Assembly: GCA_040902925.1 (NCBI GenBank)
Contig: JBBDWJ010000230.1
Location: forward strand, 1-19,040
Direction of reading: 5' to 3'
From: JBBDWJ01 sp040902925
GTDB taxonomy: Bacteria > Acidobacteriota > Terriglobia > Bryobacterales > UBA6623
DNA: 19,040 nt
In this document: positions 7,181 through 16,698 of the stretch, one piece after another
How the letters are laid out: each line of letters starts with the position of its first letter
Numbering within the stretch: the first letter of the stretch is position 1
Translations under genes and position numbers: made by a program
The notes under the pieces: generated by a model
Database searches by the model: none
What the model saw: only the letters and a program-made list of their open reading frames with translations
What the model was told of the DNA's origin: nothing

Positions 7181-8653
7181 TCACATACCCATCGCCAAAG
7201 CCACAAAGGTTCTCACGCCGACGCCACTCGGGCCTTTCGGCAGGTAAGGCTTGGCGTCGTCGATCCAGGCGGTGCCCGCGATATCGAGGTGAACCCAAGG
7301 CGTGGGGTCCGCGAATTGCTTGAGAAACATCGCTGCCGTGATGGCGCCGCCCGCGCGGCTCCCTATGTTGGGCAGATCGGCGATGAGGCTCTTGAGCTGG
7401 TCTTTGTATTCGTCGTCCAGAGGCATCGGCCACATCTTTTCGCCGCTCGCTTCCGCCGCCGCAAGAACCCGGTCCCGCCAGGAATCCTCGTTGCTGAAAA
7501 GGCCGACGCGTTCGTGGCCCAGGGCGACCGAAATCGCTCCGGTCAGTGTCGCGGCGTCCACCAGATGGGTGCAGCCCTGCTGCCTCGCGTAGGTAAGGGC
7601 GTCGGCCAGGATCAGCCTTCCTTCGGCGTCGGTGTTAAGCACCTCGACGGTCTTGCCCGACATGGTGCGAACCACATCGCCCGGGCGTTGCGCCTGGCGC
7701 CCCGGCATATTTTCGACCGCCGGTATGACCGCGGTCACGGCGATCGAGGGTTTCAAAGCCGCCAGCGCCTGCATCGCGCCGAGCATGGCCGCGCCGCCCG
7801 CCATGTCGTACTTCATCTTGTCCATGTCTTGGGCGGGTTTGATGGAAATTCCGCCGGTATCGAACGTTACGGCCTTTCCCACCAGGCCCAGATGCGCGCC
7901 GCTATCGTTGGGCCTTTCGGGCTGATAGCGCACGACGATGAGCACTGGCGGCTCCGCGCTGCCCTGCGCCACACCCAGCAGGGCGCCCATTTGCAGCTCG
8001 TCGAGCCGGTCGCGGCGCAGCAGGTCGATCTCCAAGCCGGCGGCCGACGCCATATCCGCGGCCTCGACGCCCAGAGTAGTTGGCGGCAGGCGGTTGCCTG
8101 GCTCGTTCACGAGCCTGCGCGTGAAATTCTGCGCCTCGGCGATGATCCGGCCACGCTCCAGACGTGCCTCATGAGTTAATTCCGCCAGGATGCAGACCTC
8201 TTCCAATACAGCCCGCGCTTTTTCTTCGGTCTTGTAGGCGTCTGGCTCGTACGCCGCCAACACGGCCCCTTCGGCCATAGCCTGCACCTGCGCGCCGGCC
8301 TCCAAACGACCCGCGGGAACCAGCGCCAGCCGCTTTACCCCCTTGGCTTTCAACTCCCGGACGGCCACCCCAGCAACCTGCCGCAGCCGCGCCAAGGTAA
8401 ACTCCTCGCGCTTGCCGCCGCCGATCAGCAGCAGGCGGCGGGCCCGGAAGCCACTGGGGCGGTGAATGAGCGCTGTCCGCAAAGCCTTGCCGGTAAATTC
8501 CTCGCTGTCGTAAAACTCCCCGATCAGGCCCTGGGTTCGAGCGTCGTAGAGGCTACCCGGGTTGGGGTCGTCCGATGTCGCTTCGAACAACACTAGCGCC
8601 AGTGCGTCAGCCTCGACGATCTCGGGTTTTTCATGAACCAGACGTGCTTTCAT
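7181..8653 (-). CDS. pepA: Leucyl aminopeptidase (M17 family, cytosol aminopeptidase)
   Basis: This 490-residue, two-metal cytosolic aminopeptidase removes N-terminal residues such as leucine from peptides. The catalytic C-terminal half is complete: GKAVTFDTGGISIKP near residue 260 supplies the metal-binding Lys and Asp, DMDKMKYDMAGG follows, and the family signature NTDAEGRL is near residues 338-345. Length and domain order match the family, with an N-terminal macro-like domain up to about residue 160. I chose the ATG at 8653 (MKARLVHEKP), because the frame extended to 8707 adds 18 residues that look unrelated. Peptide import by the POT carrier would feed this enzyme, but the two are not in one operon. 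It diverges from the response regulator gene, with an imperfect sigma-54-like site upstream. Confidence 0.93.
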   Translation of the reverse strand: MKARLVHEKPEIVEADALALVLFEATSDDPNPGSLYDARTQGLIGEFYDSEEFTGKALRTALIHRPSGFRARRLLLIGGGKREEFTLARLRQVAGVAVRELKAKGVKRLALVPAGRLEAGAQVQAMAEGAVLAAYEPDAYKTEEKARAVLEEVCILAELTHEARLERGRIIAEAQNFTRRLVNEPGNRLPPTTLGVEAADMASAAGLEIDLLRRDRLDELQMGALLGVAQGSAEPPVLIVVRYQPERPNDSGAHLGLVGKAVTFDTGGISIKPAQDMDKMKYDMAGGAAMLGAMQALAALKPSIAVTAVIPAVENMPGRQAQRPGDVVRTMSGKTVEVLNTDAEGRLILADALTYARQQGCTHLVDAATLTGAISVALGHERVGLFSNEDSWRDRVLAAAEASGEKMWPMPLDDEYKDQLKSLIADLPNIGSRAGGAITAAMFLKQFADPTPWVHLDIAGTAWIDDAKPYLPKGPSGVGVRTFVALAMGM

Positions 8654-8710
8654 AGGAGTACCTATTGTAGGTAACTCCACATATCCACCGGTGGTATGCC
8701 GAATCAAGCG

Positions 8711-8725
8711 CCAAAAACTGTGCCA
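8711..8725 (-). promoter_or_regulatory. Imperfect sigma-54-like promoter upstream of pepA
   Basis: On the minus strand the sequence reads TGGCAC-AGTTT-TTGG, against the sigma-54 consensus TGGCAC-N5-TTGC. The -24 box is perfect, but the -12 dinucleotide is GG instead of GC; a GC does occur one base later, at non-standard spacing. Transcription would start near 8700 and give a leader of roughly 47 bases to pepA. It sits in the intergenic region shared with a sigma-54-type activator gene, which makes it worth noting, but the -12 defect is serious. Confidence 0.25.
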
Positions 8726-8790
8726 GGACCGATCAATCCTGACGGCCGAGCCGTCTGTTGCGCAACGGGAAGTCGTAGAATAGATGGGCG

Positions 8791-10185
<1,395 letters not shown>

Positions 10186-10193
10186 AACGGGTA

Positions 10194-12185
10194 GTGGGGC
10201 GCGTGCGTTTGAAGTTTTCGCGCTCGCCGGCCCGCCGAACCAGGCGCTGGCTTGCCCGGCGATTCGCCATGTCTCTCAAGACGAGGCTCCGCATTTCGAT
10301 CGTGGCGCTGGTCGTGATTGTCGTCACGAGCCTGTCGGTGCTGCACATTCACAGCGTCATCGAAGGCGAATTTGAAGACTCGCTGGACCGCGCCAACAAC
10401 GTACTCGACCGCGTCGACCTCTCCAACCGGATCAAAGGCCAGATCGAGCGCCGCGTTCTCGAACAGCAAACCCTACAGCCCTCCGAGGTGAATCTGGATG
10501 ACCTGGTGGGGATGGCGACGGACATCATCGAGGCCGACAAAGACCTCACGACGATGCTCGAGCAGGTGATGGCAACCTCGGATTCCATCATTGAGATCGT
10601 GGTCACCGGCGAAGACAATCGTATTTTGGCCAGTTCGCAGCTTGATCGCCAGGGACAACGCGTGCCGCCGCTGCCGAGTTTCAGCGACGACTTTGCCAAG
10701 AAAAGCTTGTGGACCAAGCTCAACGAGGTTTTCTCCCAGAGCAAGAATTACGAGGTGGCCGGGCCGCTGGCTTTCGAGGGCCAGCAGGAACCCGTCTTCA
10801 CCGTGCGGGTCATCGTGAACTCGGTGTTGTTGCGCGGCCAGGTTCAACCGCAACTGGAGAACCTCGCTGTCGTGCTGGCGATTTCGTTGGTGCTTTCGGT
10901 TCTTCTGGCCATGGTGGCCTCGAACCTGGCCTTCCGCCCGCTGGCCCGCATCGGCGACACCATCGACCGCATCGCGCGCGGCGAGGAGGCGGCGGCGCTG
11001 CCCCGCAAGCAGGCCAAAGAGGTCGCGGCCGTCGAATCGAAACTTACTCTGCTGGGCAGACAATTTCGCGGCGCGCAGGCCTCGGCGCTGGAGTTGCGGG
11101 CGAACATCGATCAGCTTCTGGACCGCATGGAGGATGCGGTTCTTTTGTTCGGCCGGGATAACCGTCTGATGATGGCCGGCAGCGGCGCCGAAAGGCTGCT
11201 GGGAAGCGGCCGCTGGGTCATGATGGGCAAAACCCTCGAAGAGATCTTTCCCGGCGACACGGTGCTCGGAGCCGTTGTTCAGAGCGCCGTTCATCTGCGC
11301 CGCGAGGTGAAGGACCATCCGATCGAGCTCGAACGCGAGGGCATGCCGCCCATCCGATTGACGGTTACCGTCGAACTGATCGAGGATTTCCCGCGCCACG
11401 AGCGCCTCGGCACGCTGTTGCGGCTGCGGGACGCCGATCCCCGCCGCCAGATCGCCTCGCAACTCGACATCTCGACGCGCCTGGCAGCCATCAGCGAGCT
11501 GACCAGCGGCGCCGCGCACGAGATCAAGAACCCGCTGAACTCGATCGCGCTGCACCTGGAAATCCTGAAGTCCAAGCTCGACGGCGTCTCCCCCGGCGGC
11601 GAGGAAATCGAAGTGATTACTCGCGAGATCTCGCGGCTCGATCGGGTTGTGAAGACGTTCCTTGATTTTCAACGGCCGGTCGAATTGCAAGTGGGCAGCG
11701 TCGATCTGGTCGCGCTGGTCAACGAAGTTGCCGCTCTCGTGCGGCCGACGGCGCAGGCACTCGATATCAGCATCCAGGTCGAGATTCCGCCGGCCGAGGC
11801 CATTATGCAGGGTGACCGCGACCTTCTCAAGCAGGCCTTGCTCAATATCGTGACCAACGGTGTGGAGGCCATGAAGGACGGCGGCGGCTTGCTTGAGATC
11901 GGCGTACGCGCGGTTCGCGGCGACTGGTTCGTTTCGGTGCGCGACGAGGGACACGGCATTCCCCAGGACTTGCGCAACAAGATCTACAAGCTTTATTTCA
12001 CGACCAAGGGAAAGGGCTCTGGCATCGGGCTGGCGATGACTTTCCGGGTCGTTCAATTGCACGGTGGTACAATTGATTTCGCGAGTGAACCGGGCAAAGG
12101 CACGGAGTTTCGGCTGTGGTTTCCTGCTGCCCAAGAGGCGCGGCGGCAGGCTCTTCCAGCAGGTTCAGCGGCTCCAGATGCCTAA
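10194..12185 (+). CDS. Membrane sensor histidine kinase (HAMP-PAS-HisKA-HATPase), partner of the upstream NtrC regulator
   Basis: This protein of about 663 residues has a first membrane helix near 33-50 (LRISIVALVVIVVTSLSVL), a periplasmic sensor of about 170 residues, a second helix near 223-247, and a HAMP linker (RPLARIGDTIDRIARGE). A PAS-like domain from about 302 follows. The dimerisation H-box is SGAAHEIKNPLNSI with phospho-acceptor H442. The ATPase domain has N-box LLNIVTNGVEAM, G1 DEGHGIP and G2 GKGSGIGLAM, all intact. It lacks its own receiver and should phosphorylate D60 of the regulator 8 bases upstream. The periplasmic sensor has no motif I recognise, so the signal is unknown. The start may be GTG 10194 or ATG 10269 (MSLKTRLRIS); the longer form adds 25 mostly basic residues and neither has a convincing ribosome binding site. 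Confidence 0.93.
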   Translation: MGRVRLKFSRSPARRTRRWLARRFAMSLKTRLRISIVALVVIVVTSLSVLHIHSVIEGEFEDSLDRANNVLDRVDLSNRIKGQIERRVLEQQTLQPSEVNLDDLVGMATDIIEADKDLTTMLEQVMATSDSIIEIVVTGEDNRILASSQLDRQGQRVPPLPSFSDDFAKKSLWTKLNEVFSQSKNYEVAGPLAFEGQQEPVFTVRVIVNSVLLRGQVQPQLENLAVVLAISLVLSVLLAMVASNLAFRPLARIGDTIDRIARGEEAAALPRKQAKEVAAVESKLTLLGRQFRGAQASALELRANIDQLLDRMEDAVLLFGRDNRLMMAGSGAERLLGSGRWVMMGKTLEEIFPGDTVLGAVVQSAVHLRREVKDHPIELEREGMPPIRLTVTVELIEDFPRHERLGTLLRLRDADPRRQIASQLDISTRLAAISELTSGAAHEIKNPLNSIALHLEILKSKLDGVSPGGEEIEVITREISRLDRVVKTFLDFQRPVELQVGSVDLVALVNEVAALVRPTAQALDISIQVEIPPAEAIMQGDRDLLKQALLNIVTNGVEAMKDGGGLLEIGVRAVRGDWFVSVRDEGHGIPQDLRNKIYKLYFTTKGKGSGIGLAMTFRVVQLHGGTIDFASEPGKGTEFRLWFPAAQEARRQALPAGSAAPDA

Positions 12186-12289
12186 TTACTTTCAGGCGTT
12201 TACGCCCTTTCGGAGGGTGTTTCGCGTTTAGAGGCTTGCATGGCGGATGCCGTGAGGCAGGCTCTCGCCCCGGCTCAGGTTTGGGTCGT

Positions 12290-12985
12290 ATGAATCCGCA
12301 AGCGAAGTGCGTTTTCGAACGTAGCGCCAACTGGCGGCGAAGGCGCCGCCTCGCGTCTCTGCCCGGTGGCGTGTTGGCGCTCGTTGCCCTGGTCGTGTCG
12401 ATCGTGCCCTTAGGTTCCTGCCGGTCCAAACAGGCCGCGGGAGCCCCACCCGCACCAGAACCACGGATCTCCCGGTCGCAGCGGCCGGCGCAACCACCTT
12501 CTTCGAACCCGGTCTCCGAGCCGCAGACGGTGGCCGAGTTACCCAGTCCGCAACCTGTGCCGCCGGAAGCGGTTCCCGAAACACCGGGTCCGCTGGTCGC
12601 CCAGCCCGAGGAGCGCGCCAGCAGCCAGCCGGAACCAACTCGTCCCCGGCCGGTACCCACAGCGCCCCCTGTGAGCAGCGAATCGACGGCGACGCCCGAG
12701 GCCTCTGCCGCGCCGCTGCCCCAGCTAGGGCAGATTCTGAGCCCCGCGCAACGCAGCCAGTACGAACAGTTGATTGATGAAGCCATCAATCGGGCGCGGG
12801 ATCGTCTCAAGGTCGTGGCGGCTTACAGCGCTCGATTGAACGAGGAACAGCACACGACGATCAAACGGATTCAGGCCTTCATCCAGCAGGCGGAAGACAA
12901 GCGCAAGCAGGATCTCACCATCGCCAAGAGTCTGGCCGACCGTGCGCTGCTGCTGGCTGAGGATCTCGCTAAGAACTTCAAGTAA
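12290..12985 (+). CDS. Proline-rich lipoprotein with helical C-terminal domain
   Basis: This 231-residue protein is of unknown function. After an arginine-rich n-region (RRRRR, 16-20) comes a hydrophobic stretch and a lipobox LGSC with the lipidated Cys at C44. The next residues, RSK, contain no Asp retention signal, so outer-membrane sorting is plausible. Residues about 50-150 are a Pro/Ala/Glu-rich, presumably disordered arm that could span periplasm or peptidoglycan. Residues about 155-231 are strongly helical and charged (SPAQRSQYEQLIDEAINRAR... EDKRKQDLTIAKSLADRALLLAEDL), probably a coiled coil or helical hairpin. I use ATG 12290. The frame opens further upstream inside the kinase gene, but only this start gives a proper signal peptide. 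It lies between the kinase and the PilM-like gene, which suggests an envelope role with one of them. Confidence 0.72.
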   Translation: MNPQAKCVFERSANWRRRRRLASLPGGVLALVALVVSIVPLGSCRSKQAAGAPPAPEPRISRSQRPAQPPSSNPVSEPQTVAELPSPQPVPPEAVPETPGPLVAQPEERASSQPEPTRPRPVPTAPPVSSESTATPEASAAPLPQLGQILSPAQRSQYEQLIDEAINRARDRLKVVAAYSARLNEEQHTTIKRIQAFIQQAEDKRKQDLTIAKSLADRALLLAEDLAKNFK

Positions 12986-13042
12986 GGCGATCGCCGGATC
13001 GATGTTGGCGCAACAACGAACGTACAAGTGTAGGCTGAGGGG

Positions 13043-14083
13043 ATGGCAGCGCTGCAAACCCTGACCGAAGTCAGCTCGGGTGCCGGAAACCAGCGCCGCC
13101 TCTGGTCGATCATCGGCGGTCGCGGAAAGCCCCGGTCGCCGCGCAAGGAATTGCTCGGTGTCGACGTCGGATCCGCCCTGATCAAAGCGGTGTTGCTTTC
13201 CCAACAGCAAGATCAGCTTACTCTCAAACAAGCCGTGCTGGCCCCGACCCCACCGGGGGTGGTGACCAATGGGGAGATGACCGACGCGATCAGCGTCGCC
13301 GGCTGCCTGCGGAAGCTGTGCAAGGATCATCACCTCAAGACCCGCCAGGTTGCCGTGGCGGTTTCGGGCGAGAAGGTCTATGCCCAAATCGAGAGTCTGC
13401 CGAGGGAGTTTGAGGAGGGTCTGGACGAGTTCATCCAAAACGCGATGATGAAGGTCATCCCCTACTCCATCGATCGCGCGGCGTTTGACTACGAGCGGCT
13501 TCCGGCAGCCGACGCTTCCAGCCCGACCGTTCTCTGGGTGAGCTCGGTTGCCGATCAGGTGGAGTGGGCGCGGGAGGCCATTACGCTGGCCGGCAAGGTC
13601 CCCGCGGTGGTTGACGCTCAAGCGTGTGCGCTGGCGAATGCGTACGCCTTCAATCACAAGCCGCCACCCGGCGAGGTGGCTGTTCTGCTCCATGTCGGGC
13701 CGCGGCAAATGACCCTCGCGCTGCTGCGGGGCGCGACGCTGCTATGTGCGCGCGACGCGACGCTTTCCCGGGACCATGGCGAACCTGAGCCCAATCGCGC
13801 CGCCGATCTTGTCGTGGCCGAGCTGGAGCGCCGCTGGGATTTGTTGTTGCAACAAGCAGCCCCTGCGCAGCCTGCGAAGTTGTTTGTTTCCGGGGGCGCG
13901 GCGCAATCGGCCGAACTTCGCCAGGCACTGCTGGAGTGCTCCGGGTTGCCGGTGGAAGAGCTGAATCCGTTTCGCGAGATTTCGTTTGCGCCGGACAGCG
14001 AGCCCGGGAGAATCGCGGTTGAGCATCGCTCGACTCTGGCCGTGGCCGTCGGATTGGCGCTGCGCGGGTTGGAAGACCTATGA
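13043..14083 (+). CDS. pilM: PilM-like actin-fold protein (divergent)
   Basis: This 346-residue cytoplasmic protein resembles PilM, the FtsA/actin-like component that docks on the N-terminus of PilN at the type IV pilus base. Family features are LLGVDVGSALIKAVLL (phosphate-1 loop, D41-K48) after a basic 37-residue leader, the APTPPGVVTNGEMTD and VAVAVSGEKVYAQIESLP strands, VIPYSIDRAAFDYERLP, a VSGGAAQSAELRQAL adenosine-type motif, and the ending AVGLALRGLEDL. Two departures stand out. The second phosphate motif, normally DIGA, reads H217-VGP. The segment between it and the adenosine motif is short, as if much of actin subdomain 2 were lost. ATP binding may therefore be impaired. GAGGGG lies directly before the ATG. 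Its stop overlaps the next gene (ATGA), whose product begins with a PilM-docking motif. Confidence 0.8.
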   Translation: MAALQTLTEVSSGAGNQRRLWSIIGGRGKPRSPRKELLGVDVGSALIKAVLLSQQQDQLTLKQAVLAPTPPGVVTNGEMTDAISVAGCLRKLCKDHHLKTRQVAVAVSGEKVYAQIESLPREFEEGLDEFIQNAMMKVIPYSIDRAAFDYERLPAADASSPTVLWVSSVADQVEWAREAITLAGKVPAVVDAQACALANAYAFNHKPPPGEVAVLLHVGPRQMTLALLRGATLLCARDATLSRDHGEPEPNRAADLVVAELERRWDLLLQQAAPAQPAKLFVSGGAAQSAELRQALLECSGLPVEELNPFREISFAPDSEPGRIAVEHRSTLAVAVGLALRGLEDL

Positions 14084-15009
14084 TCCGGGTGAACCTGCTT
14101 CACAACCGTAGGGAAGGTATGCAAAGGCTTACGGCAGAACCAGGCGGCGCGTCGGCGTTTATTTCCGGGAAGGAAGTCCTGCTGGCGGCGGTGTTTCTGG
14201 TGCTCGGCGGCGCCATTCTTTGGTATGTGTTGACGAACAGCGCCACGCCGGACACCGAGGCCATCGCGTCGGCGGAGGTCTCGCCTTCCGGCGACGGCTT
14301 GTCAGCGACGCCGCCGGATCTCGAGATAAACGCGCCGCAAGCCGCGGCTGCCGAGCCTGTGCATGACGCCGGCGATTCCGAAACGCCGATTCTGGAAACC
14401 ACGGCCGCGGAAACCACAACCACGAAAAGCGCTTTCGTGAAAAATCCGGCGCACGATACCGTCGCGCAGGCCAACGCCGCTTCCCCCAAAGCGCCGGATC
14501 TGTCCGGGGCGCAGGAATCGGCTCCGCCCGCGTCTCTCCGGGACTCTTCGCCGACGCCTGCCGCAGTCCCGCCGGTTTCGCCTCCGAGTTCGCTACCGCC
14601 GTCGCAGCCAGTTCCTGGTTCTCCAACAGCGGCGTCCACCGGTCGCCCCGATGCCAATTCCAGCGGCCTCAGCGCGCCGGCCGGAGCGGTGCTGCTGAGC
14701 GGAGTCAACGTCCTGGACGTGGCTGGAGGGCTGCAAATCTTCGCTGCTACCAACAGGCGCCCCGAATACAAGCTTTTCCGGGTCGAAAACCCGAATCGGA
14801 TCGTCATCGACATGCCGGGTACCTGGATGGAAATTCCGCGAGACGGGCGCGAGCAGCAGGTGTCCCACTCGATCATCCAACAAATCCGGGTTGCTCAAAA
14901 CCAGTTGGACCCGCCGATGGTGCGGCTGGTTCTGGAAGTCAGCTCTTTTCCCGATCTCGAAGTGGTTCCGCGCGACGATGGGCTGACGATAAGCGTGCCT
15001 GGTGAGTGA
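14080..15009 (+). CDS. Chimeric envelope protein: PilN-type N-terminal motif, one membrane helix, AMIN domain
   Basis: This 309-residue protein starts MIRVNLLHNRREG, closely matching the MIRINLL peptide with which PilN binds PilM. One membrane helix follows (about 32-51, EVLLAAVFLVLGGAILWYVLT), so the N-terminus would be cytoplasmic. Residues 52-206 are a Pro/Ala/Ser/Thr-rich linker. Residues about 207-308 are an AMIN domain: SGVNVLDVAGGLQIF, YKLFRVENPNRIVIDMPG, HSIIQQIRVAQNQLDPPMVRLVLEV, DDGLTISVPG. In PilQ and AmiC, AMIN domains sit in the periplasm and bind peptidoglycan. There is no PilN ferredoxin-like core, no secretin and no amidase. It overlaps pilM by four bases and the next gene by eight. 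I infer a tether between the PilM-like protein and the cell wall. Confidence 0.82.
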   Translation: MIRVNLLHNRREGMQRLTAEPGGASAFISGKEVLLAAVFLVLGGAILWYVLTNSATPDTEAIASAEVSPSGDGLSATPPDLEINAPQAAAAEPVHDAGDSETPILETTAAETTTTKSAFVKNPAHDTVAQANAASPKAPDLSGAQESAPPASLRDSSPTPAAVPPVSPPSSLPPSQPVPGSPTAASTGRPDANSSGLSAPAGAVLLSGVNVLDVAGGLQIFAATNRRPEYKLFRVENPNRIVIDMPGTWMEIPRDGREQQVSHSIIQQIRVAQNQLDPPMVRLVLEVSSFPDLEVVPRDDGLTISVPGE

Positions 15010-16123
15010 GACGGTGGGGCGGAGAATCGCGGACCAGGACGGCCACGTAGCCACGCAGGCCAGCCGGCTCAATAAGTTACGCCAGTTTCTGGCGGCGCAA
15101 GACGACTTAGCTTTTCTTATTTCCGGGCTCCCCAACGTCCGTTATCTCACTGGTTTTTCCGGCAGCAGCGGCTACTTACTCGTTACTCCAGATAACGTCA
15201 CCCTGTTTACCGACGGGCGGTACGAGATCCAAGCTCGCCAGCAAACTCGCGGAATCGAGATCCTCGTTTCAACGAGTAATGTTCTGAGCAGCGTCGTCGA
15301 AGAACTGCGGCGACGCCGCATTCGACGGCTGGGATTCGAGCGCAACCGGACCTCCTACCAGAGTTATGAGTTCCTGCGCCGGGAATTGCGCGGCAGGAAA
15401 TTTGTCGGCTTGGATGGCATCGTGGAGCAGCAACGAGCTGTCAAGGGTCCTGAGGAGCTGAGCCGAATCCGCGCTGCCGTCGAACTAAACTCGCGGGCTT
15501 TTGATCTGGCGTGCGGCAAGGTACGCCCCTCGTGGACCGAGGTGCGCTTCGCGGCCGAGATCGAGTACCAGATGAAATTGCTGGGCGCCAGCAAGCCCGC
15601 CTTCGACACAATCGTGGCGAGCGGAGCGCGGTCCGCGCTGCCGCACGCTTCGCCGCAGCCGGTTCGGTTGGAGCGGGACGCCCCAATCGTCGTCGACCAG
15701 GGTGCTATACTCGATGACTATGTGAGTGACATGACACGTCTTGCGTGTCTTGGCCGTCTTCCAGGTCGCCAACGCGTTGTTTACCAGGCGGTTTGCGAGG
15801 CTCAGGCGGCGGCAATCGAAGCCGTCAAGGCGGGTGTCAAAGCTCACAGCGTGGATCGCAAGGCCCGGCAGGTTCTGAAGAAGTTCAAGCTCGACAAGGC
15901 CTTCTCGCACTCCACCGGGCACGGGCTGGGCTTGGAGATTCACGAACCGCCCCGCATCGGGCCCCGCGAGGATGTCCGGCTGCTGAGCGGAATGGTCATT
16001 ACCATTGAGCCCGGCGCTTATTTGGAAGGGGTAGGAGGCGTCCGCATCGAGGACGTCGTGGTGGTAACGGCAACCGGCTGCGAAGTTCTGACCAAGGCGC
16101 CGCGAGAGGTTCGCGAACTCTGA
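15002..16123 (+). CDS. pepQ: Xaa-Pro peptidase (M24B, aminopeptidase P/prolidase type)
   Basis: This 373-residue, two-domain metallopeptidase should cleave X-Pro bonds in peptides in the cytoplasm. The N-terminal creatinase-like domain reads LAFLISGLPNVRYLTGFSGSSGYLLV... LFTDGRYEIQA. The pita-bread catalytic domain carries all five dinuclear metal ligands: D232 (VVDQG), D243 (SDMTR), H307 (GHGLGLEIHE), E336 (ITIEPGAYL) and E350 (GVRIEDVV), with the usual spacing of 11 between the two Asp. The start is GTG 15002, overlapping the previous gene by eight bases, or possibly GTG 15014. It belongs to the same tight run as accB and accC. Whether it prefers dipeptides or longer peptides cannot be told from sequence. 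Confidence 0.92.
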   Translation: MSETVGRRIADQDGHVATQASRLNKLRQFLAAQDDLAFLISGLPNVRYLTGFSGSSGYLLVTPDNVTLFTDGRYEIQARQQTRGIEILVSTSNVLSSVVEELRRRRIRRLGFERNRTSYQSYEFLRRELRGRKFVGLDGIVEQQRAVKGPEELSRIRAAVELNSRAFDLACGKVRPSWTEVRFAAEIEYQMKLLGASKPAFDTIVASGARSALPHASPQPVRLERDAPIVVDQGAILDDYVSDMTRLACLGRLPGRQRVVYQAVCEAQAAAIEAVKAGVKAHSVDRKARQVLKKFKLDKAFSHSTGHGLGLEIHEPPRIGPREDVRLLSGMVITIEPGAYLEGVGGVRIEDVVVVTATGCEVLTKAPREVREL

Positions 16124-16140
16124 GCGGTAACGTTTTCCCG

Positions 16141-16689
<549 letters not shown>

Positions 16690-16698
16690 CTCAAGCCC

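Noticed and set aside
8758..8781. Possible promoter for the response regulator (TAGAAT at 8776-8781)
   Set aside because: The -10 matches well, but no -35 sits at an acceptable distance and the transcript would start only about three bases before the ATG. A leaderless mRNA is possible but unsupported.
10473..12134. A 553-codon open frame on the minus strand across the kinase gene
   Set aside because: Same cause: it lies fully inside the histidine kinase gene and its composition is shadow-like.
12116..12289. Longer form of the lipoprotein beginning inside the kinase gene
   Set aside because: It would add 58 residues without a signal peptide and overlap the kinase end, whereas ATG 12290 yields a proper lipoprotein signal.
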